Of a DNA stretch of 64,000 nucleotides, positions 1 to 7,256 are shown in pieces (position 1 is the first letter of the stretch; each line of letters starts with the position of its first letter). This DNA is from Paucibacter sp. KBW04 (lineage in GTDB: Bacteria; Pseudomonadota; Gammaproteobacteria; Burkholderiales; Burkholderiaceae_C). The stretch lies in NCBI RefSeq assembly GCF_003852425.1, contig NZ_QAJN01000001.1, positions 371,013 to 435,012 on the forward strand, read 5' to 3'. The notes under the pieces were generated by a model, which was given only the letters and a program-made list of their open reading frames with translations, did not search any database and was not told the DNA's origin. The translations under genes were made by a program, and so were the position numbers.

Positions 1-426
1 GGGGCCGGGCGCCATCAGGGTTAAGAGGCATTGGCCGCCAAAAGTCAGGCAGCCACCCAACACCACAAAGTGGTCGGAGTATTTGGAGCCCTGCATGGGG
101 CTGGAAGCGGAGAAGTGCAGCCAGTGCAAAAAACACTGCAGGCCGAAGATGGCGATGCGCAAGGCATTCATCGGGCCGGCCACCTCGGCATAGCCGGGGC
201 TGTTGTGCAGCAGCAGATAGTCCCAGAGCAGAAAAGACAGCCACAGCAAGAAGCCGGTCCAGCTGATGGTCCGCCGCAAAGGCATCACCCGGGCATCGAA
301 CTCGGCGTGAAATGCTTGCTCAAGAACAGGGGGAAAAGGCTTTTGGAACCTCAGCGCCGCCAATGCGGGGTAGTCCACATTGCTTGCGGCTGCCGCCATC
401 GTCTGCGTGTCAGAGGCTTCAGACAT
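1..426 (-). CDS. Membrane protein, N-terminal fragment cut by the window edge
   Basis: An open frame runs leftward from an ATG at 426 to the window edge without a stop (142 codons). It begins MSEASDTQTM, has a soluble stretch with RVMPLRRTISW, and then at least three hydrophobic segments (near residues 55-75, 83-105 and 115-138). A short basic N-terminus followed by closely spaced helices is typical of membrane-anchored signalling proteins such as class III cyclases or GGDEF proteins, but the catalytic part is outside the window, so no function is assigned. The ribosome binding site is weak. Codon use matches the neighbours. Confidence 0.6.
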   Translation of the reverse strand, partial: MSEASDTQTMAAAASNVDYPALAALRFQKPFPPVLEQAFHAEFDARVMPLRRTISWTGFLLWLSFLLWDYLLLHNSPGYAEVAGPMNALRIAIFGLQCFLHWLHFSASSPMQGSKYSDHFVVLGGCLTFGGQCLLTLMAPGP

Positions 427-547
427 GGGGCTTGGAGCGGCGTTTGGGCGAGTGCGCGCGAGCGCAGGGCAGGAATGGGCTTGGCCCAGTAAAGCACGGG
501 GCTGGACGCGGAGTCCAGGGTGGCATTTGAGGCTCCCCCTAGCTTGC

Positions 548-567
548 GGGGGGGGGGGGGGGGGGGG
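548..567. repeat. Homopolymer of 20 G
   Basis: Twenty consecutive G on the plus strand, in the 156-base gap between the NlpC/P60 gene (stop at 583) and the start of the truncated membrane gene (426). It reads as poly-C for both leftward genes. Such tracts slip during replication and are hard to sequence, so the exact length is uncertain. Confidence 0.85.
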
Positions 568-582
568 AGGGTAGGCGTGGGC

Positions 583-1464
583 CTACTCGGCCGCGGCCTT
601 GGCCGCCGCGTTCTTCAGATCGGCCCGGCGGGCGCCGGTGAAGCGCTTGGACCAGTAGGCCTCGCGCATATCTTCCACCCGCACGGCACCGCCGACGCGG
701 GGTGAGTGGATGAACTTGCCTTCGCCCACATAGATGCCCACGTGCGAGAAGGTCCGGCGCATGGTGTTGAAGAACACCAAGTCGCCCGGCTTGAGCTCTT
801 CTTTCTTGACCTGCAAGAGGCTGGGCAGCTTGGCTTGCTCGTCGGCGCGGCGGGGCAGGATCAGGCCCACGCTGTTCTCAAAGATGTGGCGGGTGAAGCC
901 GCTGCAATCGAAGCCGGTTTCGGCGCTATTGCCGCCACGGGTGTAGCGCACGCCCAGAAAGTTCATGGCCGACAGCACCATGTCCGAAGCGCCGTCCCGC
1001 ACCTGGTTCAGGAGCTTGCTGGATTCACCCTGGGCTTGCGCCAGCAGGCCACGTTCTTGCAGAAAGCGGCTGACCGGGTCGTTGGCATTGGCCGCGGTCG
1101 GCCCGCCGTCCAGGCTGGCGAGGGGCGGCAGGTTGGCGTCCATCGCCTTGGCCTGGGCCGAGGGTGCCGGGCTGTCTGGCAAGGTCTGGGTGTTGGCCGT
1201 GCTTGGGTTGCTTGAATTCTTGGGCTTGTTGCCAGCAGTGGCGGCCACTCCTCCTTGCAAAAGGCTTTGCCCCCAGGCCCCGGTCATGGTGCCGGGCGGC
1301 GGGGTTTTGCTGGCGCTATTGCTTTGTTGGGCCAGCGCCGCCGTGCTCAGCAATCCCAGTGCACAAGCCAGCAAGACGGGCCGGGCGAAAGCTTTCCCCA
1401 CGCGGCCCGTGGGCTTGCATGAAGAAGGGTTTGATTGAGGGAGCAGGTTGCGGGCGTCGAGCAT
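583..1464 (-). CDS. NlpC/P60 family cell-wall endopeptidase (C40)
   Basis: A secreted peptidoglycan hydrolase of 293 aa, expected to cut peptide stems in the periplasm. A long basic N-region and hydrophobic stretch end in ALAQQ near residue 46, a likely signal peptidase I site. A Ser/Ala/Pro-rich linker of about 110 residues precedes the catalytic domain (about 160-285). The NlpC/P60 residues are visible: Cys187 in DCSGF, His241 in HVGIYVG and His253 in FIHSP. The gene stands alone, leftward. An internal start giving a shorter signal peptide is possible. The specific bond cleaved cannot be read from the sequence. Confidence 0.9.
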   Translation of the reverse strand: MLDARNLLPQSNPSSCKPTGRVGKAFARPVLLACALGLLSTAALAQQSNSASKTPPPGTMTGAWGQSLLQGGVAATAGNKPKNSSNPSTANTQTLPDSPAPSAQAKAMDANLPPLASLDGGPTAANANDPVSRFLQERGLLAQAQGESSKLLNQVRDGASDMVLSAMNFLGVRYTRGGNSAETGFDCSGFTRHIFENSVGLILPRRADEQAKLPSLLQVKKEELKPGDLVFFNTMRRTFSHVGIYVGEGKFIHSPRVGGAVRVEDMREAYWSKRFTGARRADLKNAAAKAAAE

Positions 1465-1860
1465 AGGTTCGGCGCGCAGCTTAGGGGGCGGCTGTCGAGA
1501 GTGTCAAGCAATGTGGCGATGACCGAGGGAAAGTCCGAGAGGGATGCCAGGCCCCCGGTCGAGATCGCATCAAAAGTACAAGGATTGGCCCCGATTTGAA
1601 CACAGGCCTTGCGCTGGGCCGCCGAGCGCCAGGCCCGAATTGCTGTGCTTTGTGTAATCCTTGGCCTGTTCTTGCCGCAGATCAAGCGCGAGTTCCGGTG
1701 TTTTGCCCGAATTTCCCGGGACTTGCCAGCAGCGAACCCTTGGGCCCCTGGGGGAGGGCGGATTTTGCTTGTCCCACCTTTTGTCACCGATGGGAACCAT
1801 TGCTGACCCACAATGGCGGGCGGTGAATCGCACCGAATTTTGCTTTCAAGGGGTTTGATC
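1465..1860. other. Divergent intergenic region of 396 bases
   Basis: This gap separates the leftward NlpC/P60 gene from the rightward YidB-like gene, so it should contain both promoters. The short frames inside it have no ribosome binding sites and no recognisable protein character. No RNA gene, repeat or strong consensus promoter was recognised. Confidence 0.5.
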
Positions 1861-2301
1861 ATGGGTTTGATGGATTCTTTGCTGGGTGCTGCCGCGCAGG
1901 CGATGGCTGGTGGCCAGGGCGCTTCGGGGCAGGCGGGCGGCGTGGATTGGATCAGCCTGGCCTCAAGCCTGCTGGCCAACGGCTCGCAGCATGGGGGCTT
2001 GGCCGGTCTTTTGCAGCATTTGCAGGGTTCGGGTCTGGCCGAGCAGGTGAAAAGCTGGATCTCGACCGGCGCCAATCTGCCGGTGTCGGGCGATCAGCTC
2101 AGCTCTGCCCTGGGCTCCGATGTCATTGGCAAGCTGGCGGCGCAGGCCGGTGTGTCTCAAGGTGAGGTGGGAGCGCAGCTGGCTCAATGGCTGCCGCAAA
2201 TCATCGACCATCTGACCCCCAACGGTCAGCTGCCACAGGCCGGTGCGGGCAATCTGGGTGATTTGGCCGGCATGCTGGGCGGTTTGCTCAAGCAAGTTTG
2301 A
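1861..2301 (+). CDS. YidB family protein (DUF937-like)
   Basis: A 146-aa protein rich in Gly, Ala, Leu and Gln. It begins MGLMDSLLGAAAQAM and ends LGDLAGMLGGLLKQV, both characteristic of the YidB/DUF937 family, with the family's W-x-P-Q-I-I-D-x-L-T-P-N-G-x-L-P block near residues 116-130. The start at 1861 is chosen because AAGGGG lies seven bases upstream; an in-frame start at 1813 would add 16 unrelated residues. The biochemical role of the family is not established. A terminator hairpin follows at 2404. Confidence 0.85.
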   Translation: MGLMDSLLGAAAQAMAGGQGASGQAGGVDWISLASSLLANGSQHGGLAGLLQHLQGSGLAEQVKSWISTGANLPVSGDQLSSALGSDVIGKLAAQAGVSQGEVGAQLAQWLPQIIDHLTPNGQLPQAGAGNLGDLAGMLGGLLKQV

Positions 2302-2403
2302 GGCGCTTTGGGGGCTCAAGGCCTTGTGTGGGGAGGCTGTTGCTGTCCCCGGATTCCGTGACGGGATGACCCTTGCTGGCGAGTTGCAGCAAGCCCGTTC
2401 TTG

Positions 2404-2436
2404 AAAGCCCTGGGGCGCGAGTCCGCAGGGCTTTTC
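2404..2436 (+). terminator. Rho-independent terminator after the YidB-like gene
   Basis: AAAGCCCTG (2404-2412) pairs perfectly with CAGGGCTTT (2426-2434) across a 13-base loop, followed by TTC. It lies 100 bases after the YidB stop. Confidence 0.7.
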
Positions 2437-2616
2437 TATTGGCTTTTCATAGGGGAAGCGCTGGTACTAGGCCCGCTTTTGTCGGACTCCTGGGCTGCTT
2501 GGCTGACGGGCATTTGGCGGCCGCCGCGTGGCGCGCGGCCCGGCATTCGCGGGGTTGCCGTCGCTTGCCAAGCGCCGAAGATGGGCGCCATAGCCTTCAC
2601 GCATTTGGAGTGATCC
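2437..2616. other. Intergenic sequence upstream of the 68-aa gene
   Basis: The gap from the YidB stop to the next start is 315 bases. After the terminator it holds no convincing gene. It presumably carries the promoter of the small gene at 2617, but no clear consensus is visible. Confidence 0.4.
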
Positions 2617-2823
2617 ATGAATTCCCAAAGCCCTGATGCCCAGCCCAAAGTGCAGTACGCCAGCGTCGTCGAGGGCTTGCATGCCTTGCGCGACAAACTG
2701 ATGGAGATGTCGCTGCTTTTGCGTGACTACCAGTTCGAGATCGACGCCGCGGCCTGCAAGGCGGCGGTGGCGGAAAGCGATCAGCTCTTTGACCGAGTCA
2801 AGGCGCGCGGGCGGGACAATTAG
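2617..2823 (+). CDS. Small conserved-looking hypothetical protein
   Basis: A 68-aa soluble, acidic, helix-prone protein beginning MNSQSPDAQPKVQYASVV and ending FDRVKARGRDN. GGAG lies about eight bases before the ATG. There is no signal peptide, membrane segment or cysteine motif (the single Cys is in AAACK). The central part could form a helical hairpin. The gene stops 12 bases before a foldback element. I do not recognise the family. Confidence 0.6.
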   Translation: MNSQSPDAQPKVQYASVVEGLHALRDKLMEMSLLLRDYQFEIDAAACKAAVAESDQLFDRVKARGRDN

Positions 2824-2835
2824 CGCCTGCTCGGC

Positions 2836-3025
2836 CTAGGAGTCTGCGCGGCAGAAGAATCGTCGGCTACGAAGCGACCGCAGCGGTCCACTTTTGGCTT
2901 TGCCTCACTTCGTGTTCACCGGCTTTTTGCCCCATAGCCCCGCTATGGGGCTGCAAATCCGGCAAAAACTGGCCTCGCTGGGGCCACTTCTCGCTATCGA
3001 CGCCTTCTGCCGCGCAGACTCCTAG
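2836..3025. repeat. Foldback element with 22-bp perfect terminal inverted repeats (MITE-like)
   Basis: Positions 2836-2857 (CTAGGAGTCTGCGCGGCAGA and two more bases) are the exact reverse complement of 3004-3025. Imperfect pairing continues inward for roughly 45 more bases per arm. Nested inside are TTTTTGCC (2924-2931) against GGCAAAAA (2961-2968), and a perfect 10-bp hairpin at the centre (GCCCCATAGC at 2929-2938, GCTATGGGGC at 2942-2951). Both ends are CTAG, which could be a duplicated palindromic target. The element encodes nothing, and its right arm supplies the stop codon of the HAD gene (TAG at 3022-3024, minus strand). The MITE reading is inference. Confidence 0.75.
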
Positions 3026-3870
3026 CGCCGGCCGCGGGCCTGCCAGTCCTCGGTGATGAAGCGCAGCACGCTGTCCTCGTGGTGGTGGCCGATGACTTGA
3101 TGGGCCTCGCGTTTGACCGCGGGAATGGCGTTCTCCACCGCAATGCCCCGGTGAGCGGCGCGCAGCATCTTGATATCGTTGACGTGGTCGCCGAAGACAA
3201 CCACTTCCTTGTCCTCCAGCCCATAGCGTTGGGCCAGGGTCTTGATGCCCTGGTCCTTGGTGGCACGGCGGTCATGCACCGTCAGCCAAGGCCAGCCGGG
3301 TTTGTAGAGGTCTTCGGCCAGATGGGTTTCTACCTGCTCGCCGCACATCGCGTCGATCGCTGCTTGTAGCTCGGCCAAGGGGCCTTCCCGGTCCACCACC
3401 ACCAGGGTCACCGCCGGGTCGCTCAGCACATCTTGCATGCGTGGACTGTGGCGCAGGCGCGGGTCTGAGTTGCGCAGGCGCTCGTCCACAAAACTCTGCT
3501 GCGCTTCGTTGTGCACCGATTGGTAAAAAAGCTGATCGCCTTGCGCGCCATGGGTGGAAACGAATGGCATCAGGCCGTGTTGGCGGATCAGGGCGAAGAC
3601 GGCCTGGGCCAGGTCGGGCTCAATCGCATGGACGATCTCGTGCCGGGCGCTGGCCATATCGCTGATATAGGCGCCATTGGAGCCGATGACGGGCAGGCGC
3701 AGGGGCAGGTCGCCCAGAATCTGACGGATGGATGTCACATGACGGGCGCTGGCCACGGTGAACAGCAGACCCTCGTCCAGCAACCGGGTCAGGCCCAGGC
3801 GGGTGCTGTCCGCGAGGCGGCCTTGGGCGTCCAGCAAGGTGCCGTCGAGATCGGAGACGTAAAGCGTCAT
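3022..3870 (-). CDS. Cof-type HAD-IIB family phosphatase
   Basis: A 282-aa cytoplasmic haloacid dehalogenase-type hydrolase, probably acting on small phosphorylated metabolites. Motif I is DLDGTLLD (residues 6-13), with the nucleophile and acid/base aspartates. A later segment has HDRRATKDQGIKTLAQRYGL, the Cof signature with its conserved Lys, followed by VVFGDHVNDIKML, the metal-binding motif IV. The ATG at 3870 gives the expected beginning MTLYVSDLDG. The stop lies inside the terminal repeat of the foldback element, so the last residues (ARGRR) may have been altered by its insertion. The substrate is unknown. Confidence 0.88.
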   Translation of the reverse strand: MTLYVSDLDGTLLDAQGRLADSTRLGLTRLLDEGLLFTVASARHVTSIRQILGDLPLRLPVIGSNGAYISDMASARHEIVHAIEPDLAQAVFALIRQHGLMPFVSTHGAQGDQLFYQSVHNEAQQSFVDERLRNSDPRLRHSPRMQDVLSDPAVTLVVVDREGPLAELQAAIDAMCGEQVETHLAEDLYKPGWPWLTVHDRRATKDQGIKTLAQRYGLEDKEVVVFGDHVNDIKMLRAAHRGIAVENAIPAVKREAHQVIGHHHEDSVLRFITEDWQARGRR

Positions 3871-3896
3871 AGGCCTTGAGTGAATTGAAACTGGAA

Positions 3897-3924
3897 TAGA
3901 AAAGGGCGGCTCGAAGCCGCCCTT
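3897..3924 (-). terminator. Rho-independent terminator after phoH
   Basis: On the minus strand, AAGGGCGGC (3924-3916) and GCCGCCCTT (3910-3902) form a 9-bp stem with loop TTCGA, followed by a T run. It sits 46 bases past the phoH stop. A second hairpin without a T run (GCCCCGTG/CACGGGGC, 3932-3950) lies between. Confidence 0.85.
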
Positions 3925-3970
3925 GGCATTGTGCCCCGTGAGGCACGGGGCCAGGTGCTGGCTTAAGGCT

Positions 3971-5695
3971 TCAAAGGACTTCCGAGGCGAAGTCTGCCAA
4001 GCGCGAGCGCTCGCCGCGCGCCAGGGTGATGTGGCCGCTATGGGCCCAGCCCTTGAAACGGTCCACCGCATAAGTCAGGCCCGAGCTGCCTTCGGTCAGA
4101 TAGGGCGTGTCGATCTGGGCCAGATTGCCCAGGCAGACGATCTTGGTGCCGGGGCCGGCGCGGGTGATCAAGGTCTTCATCTGCTTGGGCGTCAGGTTTT
4201 GCGCCTCGTCGATGATGACGTATTTGTTCAAGAAGGTGCGGCCGCGCATGAAGTTCAGGCTCTTGATCTTGATCTTGCTGCGCACCAGGTCGTTGGTGGC
4301 GGCACGGCCCCATTCACCGGCGGCATTGTCGCCACGCGCCAGCACCTCCAGGTTGTCGTCCAGCGCACCCATCCAGGGGCCCATCTTCTCTTCCTCGGTG
4401 CCGGGCAGGAAGCCGATGTCCTCGCCCACCGGCACGGTGACCCGGGTGACGATGATCTCGGAGTAGCGGCGTTCATCCAGCACCTGGCTGAGGCCCGCAG
4501 CCAAGGTCATCAAGGTCTTGCCGGTGCCGGCCGTGCCGGTCAGGGTGACGAAGTCGCAATCCGGGTCCAGCAGCAGATTGAGGGCAAAGTTCTGCTCGCG
4601 GTTGCGGGCGGTGACGCCCCAGACCGCATGCTTCTGATTGCCGTAGTCCTTCAGGGTGCGCAGCACGGCGGTTTTGCCGGTGATCTCCATCACCTTGGCG
4701 TAAAGCGGTGCGGCGCCGGGGGCTTCCAGATAAAGCAGCTCATTCACCAGCAGCGAGGGCACCAAGGGGCCGCTGATGCGGTAGAAGGTCAGGCCGCCTT
4801 GCTGCCAGCTTTCCATGGTCTTGCCATGGCGCTCCCAGAAGTCGGCGGGCAGGGCTTGCACGCCGGTGTAGAGCAGGTCGGAGTCTTCCAGGGTCTTGTC
4901 ATTGCGGTAGTCTTCCGCCGCCAGACCCAGGGCGCGCGCCTTGATGCGCATATTGATGTCTTTGGACACCAGCACCACTTCGCGCTCGGGTTGCTGTAGC
5001 TTCAGGGCCTGGACCACGCCCAGAATCTGGTTGTCCGCCTTGCCCTGGGGCAAGCCGGCGGGCAGCGGGGTGTCGATCAGCTGGGTCTGGAAGAAGAGCT
5101 TTCCACCCGCCTCGCGGTGACCGGTGTGGTCCAGTGGCATGCCTTTGGCCATCTCGGCGATGCTGCTGCCTTGCAGACCGCCGGCCAAAGCGTCCAGCTC
5201 GCGACTGACCTGGCGCACATTGCGTGCGACCTCGGTCATGCCCTTTTTATGCCCGTCCAGCTCTTCCAGCGTGATCATGGGCAGGTAGATGTCGTGCTCC
5301 TCGAAGCGGAACAAGCTCATCGGATCGTGCATCAGCACATTGGTGTCCAGCACAAAGAGCTTGGGCTTGTCACCGGCGTGCGCATTCTTCTTGCGGGCCT
5401 TGGGCTTTTGCGCCGTGGCCGAAACCTCGGCTGGCTTGCGGGACACGAGTGCGGGCGCTGGCGCCGGAGCAAAAGTGGTTTGCACGGCGGGGCTGCTGTC
5501 TACGGCGGCACGCGCTGCGGCGCTGGCCTTGGTCGGGGTGGCCGAGGCGCTTGTTTTGCTGGAGATCGTCTTGCTGGCCACCTTGGCCAGCGGGGTCTGG
5601 CGCTGGGTGCCGGGCTTGCTGACCGCCGGCGTGGTTTCAAAAGCGGAGGTCTCGAGGCGGGCAGCGCGTTTGGTCGGAGCTTTGGGCAGAGGCAT
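3971..5695 (-). CDS. PhoH family protein with N-terminal PIN domain
   Basis: A 574-aa PhoH2-type protein joining a PIN ribonuclease fold to a PhoH ATPase; relatives have been described as RNA helicases with RNase activity. The first 110 residues are an Ala/Ser/Thr/Lys-rich low-complexity extension. The PIN domain begins at KLFVLDTNVLMHDP (112-125), with acidic residues in LDTN and LEELD. The ATPase has Walker A GTAGTGKT (387-394) and Walker B VIIDEAQN (493-500), then KMGPWMGALDDNL between them. The gene is monocistronic, with a strong terminator. The function in this organism is not determined. Confidence 0.9.
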   Translation of the reverse strand: MPLPKAPTKRAARLETSAFETTPAVSKPGTQRQTPLAKVASKTISSKTSASATPTKASAAARAAVDSSPAVQTTFAPAPAPALVSRKPAEVSATAQKPKARKKNAHAGDKPKLFVLDTNVLMHDPMSLFRFEEHDIYLPMITLEELDGHKKGMTEVARNVRQVSRELDALAGGLQGSSIAEMAKGMPLDHTGHREAGGKLFFQTQLIDTPLPAGLPQGKADNQILGVVQALKLQQPEREVVLVSKDINMRIKARALGLAAEDYRNDKTLEDSDLLYTGVQALPADFWERHGKTMESWQQGGLTFYRISGPLVPSLLVNELLYLEAPGAAPLYAKVMEITGKTAVLRTLKDYGNQKHAVWGVTARNREQNFALNLLLDPDCDFVTLTGTAGTGKTLMTLAAGLSQVLDERRYSEIIVTRVTVPVGEDIGFLPGTEEEKMGPWMGALDDNLEVLARGDNAAGEWGRAATNDLVRSKIKIKSLNFMRGRTFLNKYVIIDEAQNLTPKQMKTLITRAGPGTKIVCLGNLAQIDTPYLTEGSSGLTYAVDRFKGWAHSGHITLARGERSRLADFASEVL

Positions 5696-5766
5696 GGTGG
5701 GCTGTGGTTCGGGTCAGCGGAGGCCAACCTGGAGGTCTACAGAAGGAAACCCGCGTGCAAAAAGAC

Positions 5767-5796
5767 AAAAGCCGCACAGGCAGCTGTACGGCTTTT
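5767..5796. terminator. Terminator-like hairpin upstream of phoH
   Basis: AAAAGCCG (5767-5774) pairs with CGGCTTTT (5789-5796), with an inner ACAG/CTGT stem and a GCAG loop. It could work in either direction. It lies 72 bases upstream of the phoH start, so it is either a rightward terminator or part of a leader. No gene between it and the next hairpin is apparent. Confidence 0.55.
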
Positions 5797-5914
5797 TGGT
5801 TTCTTTGGCTTCGCGGCGCTCGGGCATGGACCCATTATGCACAAAGCGCCGAGAGGCCCAACCGACTCGCCTGGGCGAGTCATTCAAGCAACAGAGGCCG
5901 GCTTGAGTGCATAA

Positions 5915-5950
5915 AAAAGCCGATCACGGCCATGAACCGGATCGGCTTTT
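5915..5950 (-). terminator. Rho-independent terminator after bcp
   Basis: AAAAGCCGAT (5915-5924) is the perfect complement of ATCGGCTTTT (5941-5950), with a 16-base loop. On the minus strand the stem is followed by a T run. It lies about 45 bases beyond the bcp stop at 5996 and could work in both directions. Confidence 0.85.
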
Positions 5951-5995
5951 GCTAAGTTCCGAGTTTGGATCGGACTTGCCGACCCTGGGCCGTGA

Positions 5996-6478
5996 TTAAG
6001 CGGCTTCTTTCTTGGACAGGGATTTGACGGCCTTCAGGACTTCGTCCACATGGCCGGCGACCTTGATGCCGCGCCATTCGGCACGCAGCACGCCCGAGGC
6101 GTCGATCAGGAAGGTGGAGCGTTCGATGCCCTTGACCTTCTTGCCGTACATGATCTTGTTCTTGACCACGCCAAACATATGGCAGAGCTTTTCTTCCGTG
6201 TCGGCAATCAGCTCGAAGGGCAGTTCCAGCGTTTGCTTGAACTTTTCGTGCGAGACCATATTGTCACGGGAGACTCCCAACACAACCGCACCGGCTTTGA
6301 CGAAGTCCTTGTGGCGATCACGAAACTGCATCGCCTCCGTGGTACATCCTGGCGTGTTGTCCTTTGGGTAGAAGTACAACACCACGGCTTGACCTGAATA
6401 GGTATGTGGTGTGAACTTCACGCCTCCGGTGGCGAGGGCTTCAATTTCCGGGAGAGGTTTGTTGAGCGCTGGCGTCAT
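5996..6478 (-). CDS. bcp: Thioredoxin-dependent thiol peroxidase (Bcp/PrxQ peroxiredoxin)
   Basis: A 160-aa cytoplasmic peroxiredoxin that reduces hydrogen peroxide and organic hydroperoxides. The active site is YPKDNTPGCTTE with peroxidatic Cys45. The resolving Cys found five residues later in E. coli Bcp is replaced by Met, so this is either a 1-Cys type or uses the other visible cysteine in KLCHMFG. Family blocks FRDRHKDF, LGVSRD and STFLIDASG are present. A consensus promoter lies just upstream and a strong terminator follows, so it is probably transcribed alone. Confidence 0.93.
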   Translation of the reverse strand: MTPALNKPLPEIEALATGGVKFTPHTYSGQAVVLYFYPKDNTPGCTTEAMQFRDRHKDFVKAGAVVLGVSRDNMVSHEKFKQTLELPFELIADTEEKLCHMFGVVKNKIMYGKKVKGIERSTFLIDASGVLRAEWRGIKVAGHVDEVLKAVKSLSKKEAA

Positions 6479-6521
6479 GTGGCGTTATGGGTATGATGCG
6501 CCCGGGTAGGCATAGCCGTAG

Positions 6522-6550
6522 ATTATACGTTGAACTGCAGAGCCCTCCGA
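6522..6550 (-). promoter_or_regulatory. Promoter of bcp
   Basis: On the minus strand a perfect TATAAT lies at 6527-6522. Upstream, a weak TTCGGA is at the right distance for a -35 (18-base spacer). The expected transcription start is near 6515, giving a leader of about 37 bases. Confidence 0.6.
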
Positions 6551-6641
6551 ATTCGCCGCTTAGCGCACGGTCTTGGCGTGAACTGGCGCCAACACACAGC
6601 CCTTTTAGGTGATTGACTTTGGCCCGGGACGGGCTCTCACT

Positions 6642-7028
6642 TCAAACTGCGGCGTCCGATTCGATCAAAAGTGCGGCCAAGACGGTGCGACCCTCGCTGG
6701 CCAGTACGTTGTATGTGCGACAGGCGGCCGCTAAATCCATGGTTTCAACGCCGATGCGCGCCTGAATCAGGCTTTGATACAGCGCCGGCTTGGCAAAACG
6801 GATGCGGCTGCCGCTGCCAAAGATGACCAACTCCGGCTTGCAGGCCAAGACTTGTTCGAAGTGGGCCTCGGTCAAATCCTCGAAGCGGGTCAGCGCCCAA
6901 GCTTGCGCCTCGCCGCGCCAGGGCACCAGCAGGCTGGCGCTGTGCTGAACCCCGTTGACCCAGACATTGCGCCCGTCGTGGCGGGAGATGCTATTGCCGC
7001 CTTGCGGCTCATCGAGTTGAAATTTCAT
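6642..7028 (-). CDS. Mth938-like domain protein (DUF498/Xcc1710-like)
   Basis: A 128-aa cytoplasmic single-domain protein. It begins MKFQLDEPQGGN, and the hallmarks are SLLVPWRG, PELVIFGSGSRIRF and the C-terminal GVETMDLAAACRTYNVLASEGR, which match the Mth938 fold family (related to NDUFAF3). The bacterial role is not established; some relatives sit next to Sec genes, but that context is absent here. It is leftward, upstream of bcp but separated from it by bcp's own promoter, and divergent from the aminotransferase gene. Confidence 0.85.
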   Translation of the reverse strand: MKFQLDEPQGGNSISRHDGRNVWVNGVQHSASLLVPWRGEAQAWALTRFEDLTEAHFEQVLACKPELVIFGSGSRIRFAKPALYQSLIQARIGVETMDLAAACRTYNVLASEGRTVLAALLIESDAAV

Positions 7029-7256
7029 GGCTGAAGCGCGCCTGTGGGCGTTCTCTTCTAGAGGCTGTGGGAGGGCTGAGGGCAGGGCTCAAGCCGATAG
7101 GGGCGGCTCAGCCGGGGTCTGGGCCCGCGCTGGGGCCTGCTACCCTGTGATTAAATTGTATGTTTTGCAGCGCAGCATTGCCGCGTCCCGGTCTTTCTTG
7201 CCCCCCAACGTCTGCCTGAAAACCGCCTCTTCAGCCCCCGCCCAGGAGTCCATGCT

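Noticed and set aside
31-492. Rightward open frame at the left edge
   Set aside because: The opposite strand encodes a protein with transmembrane helices and a proper start at 426, so this is its shadow.
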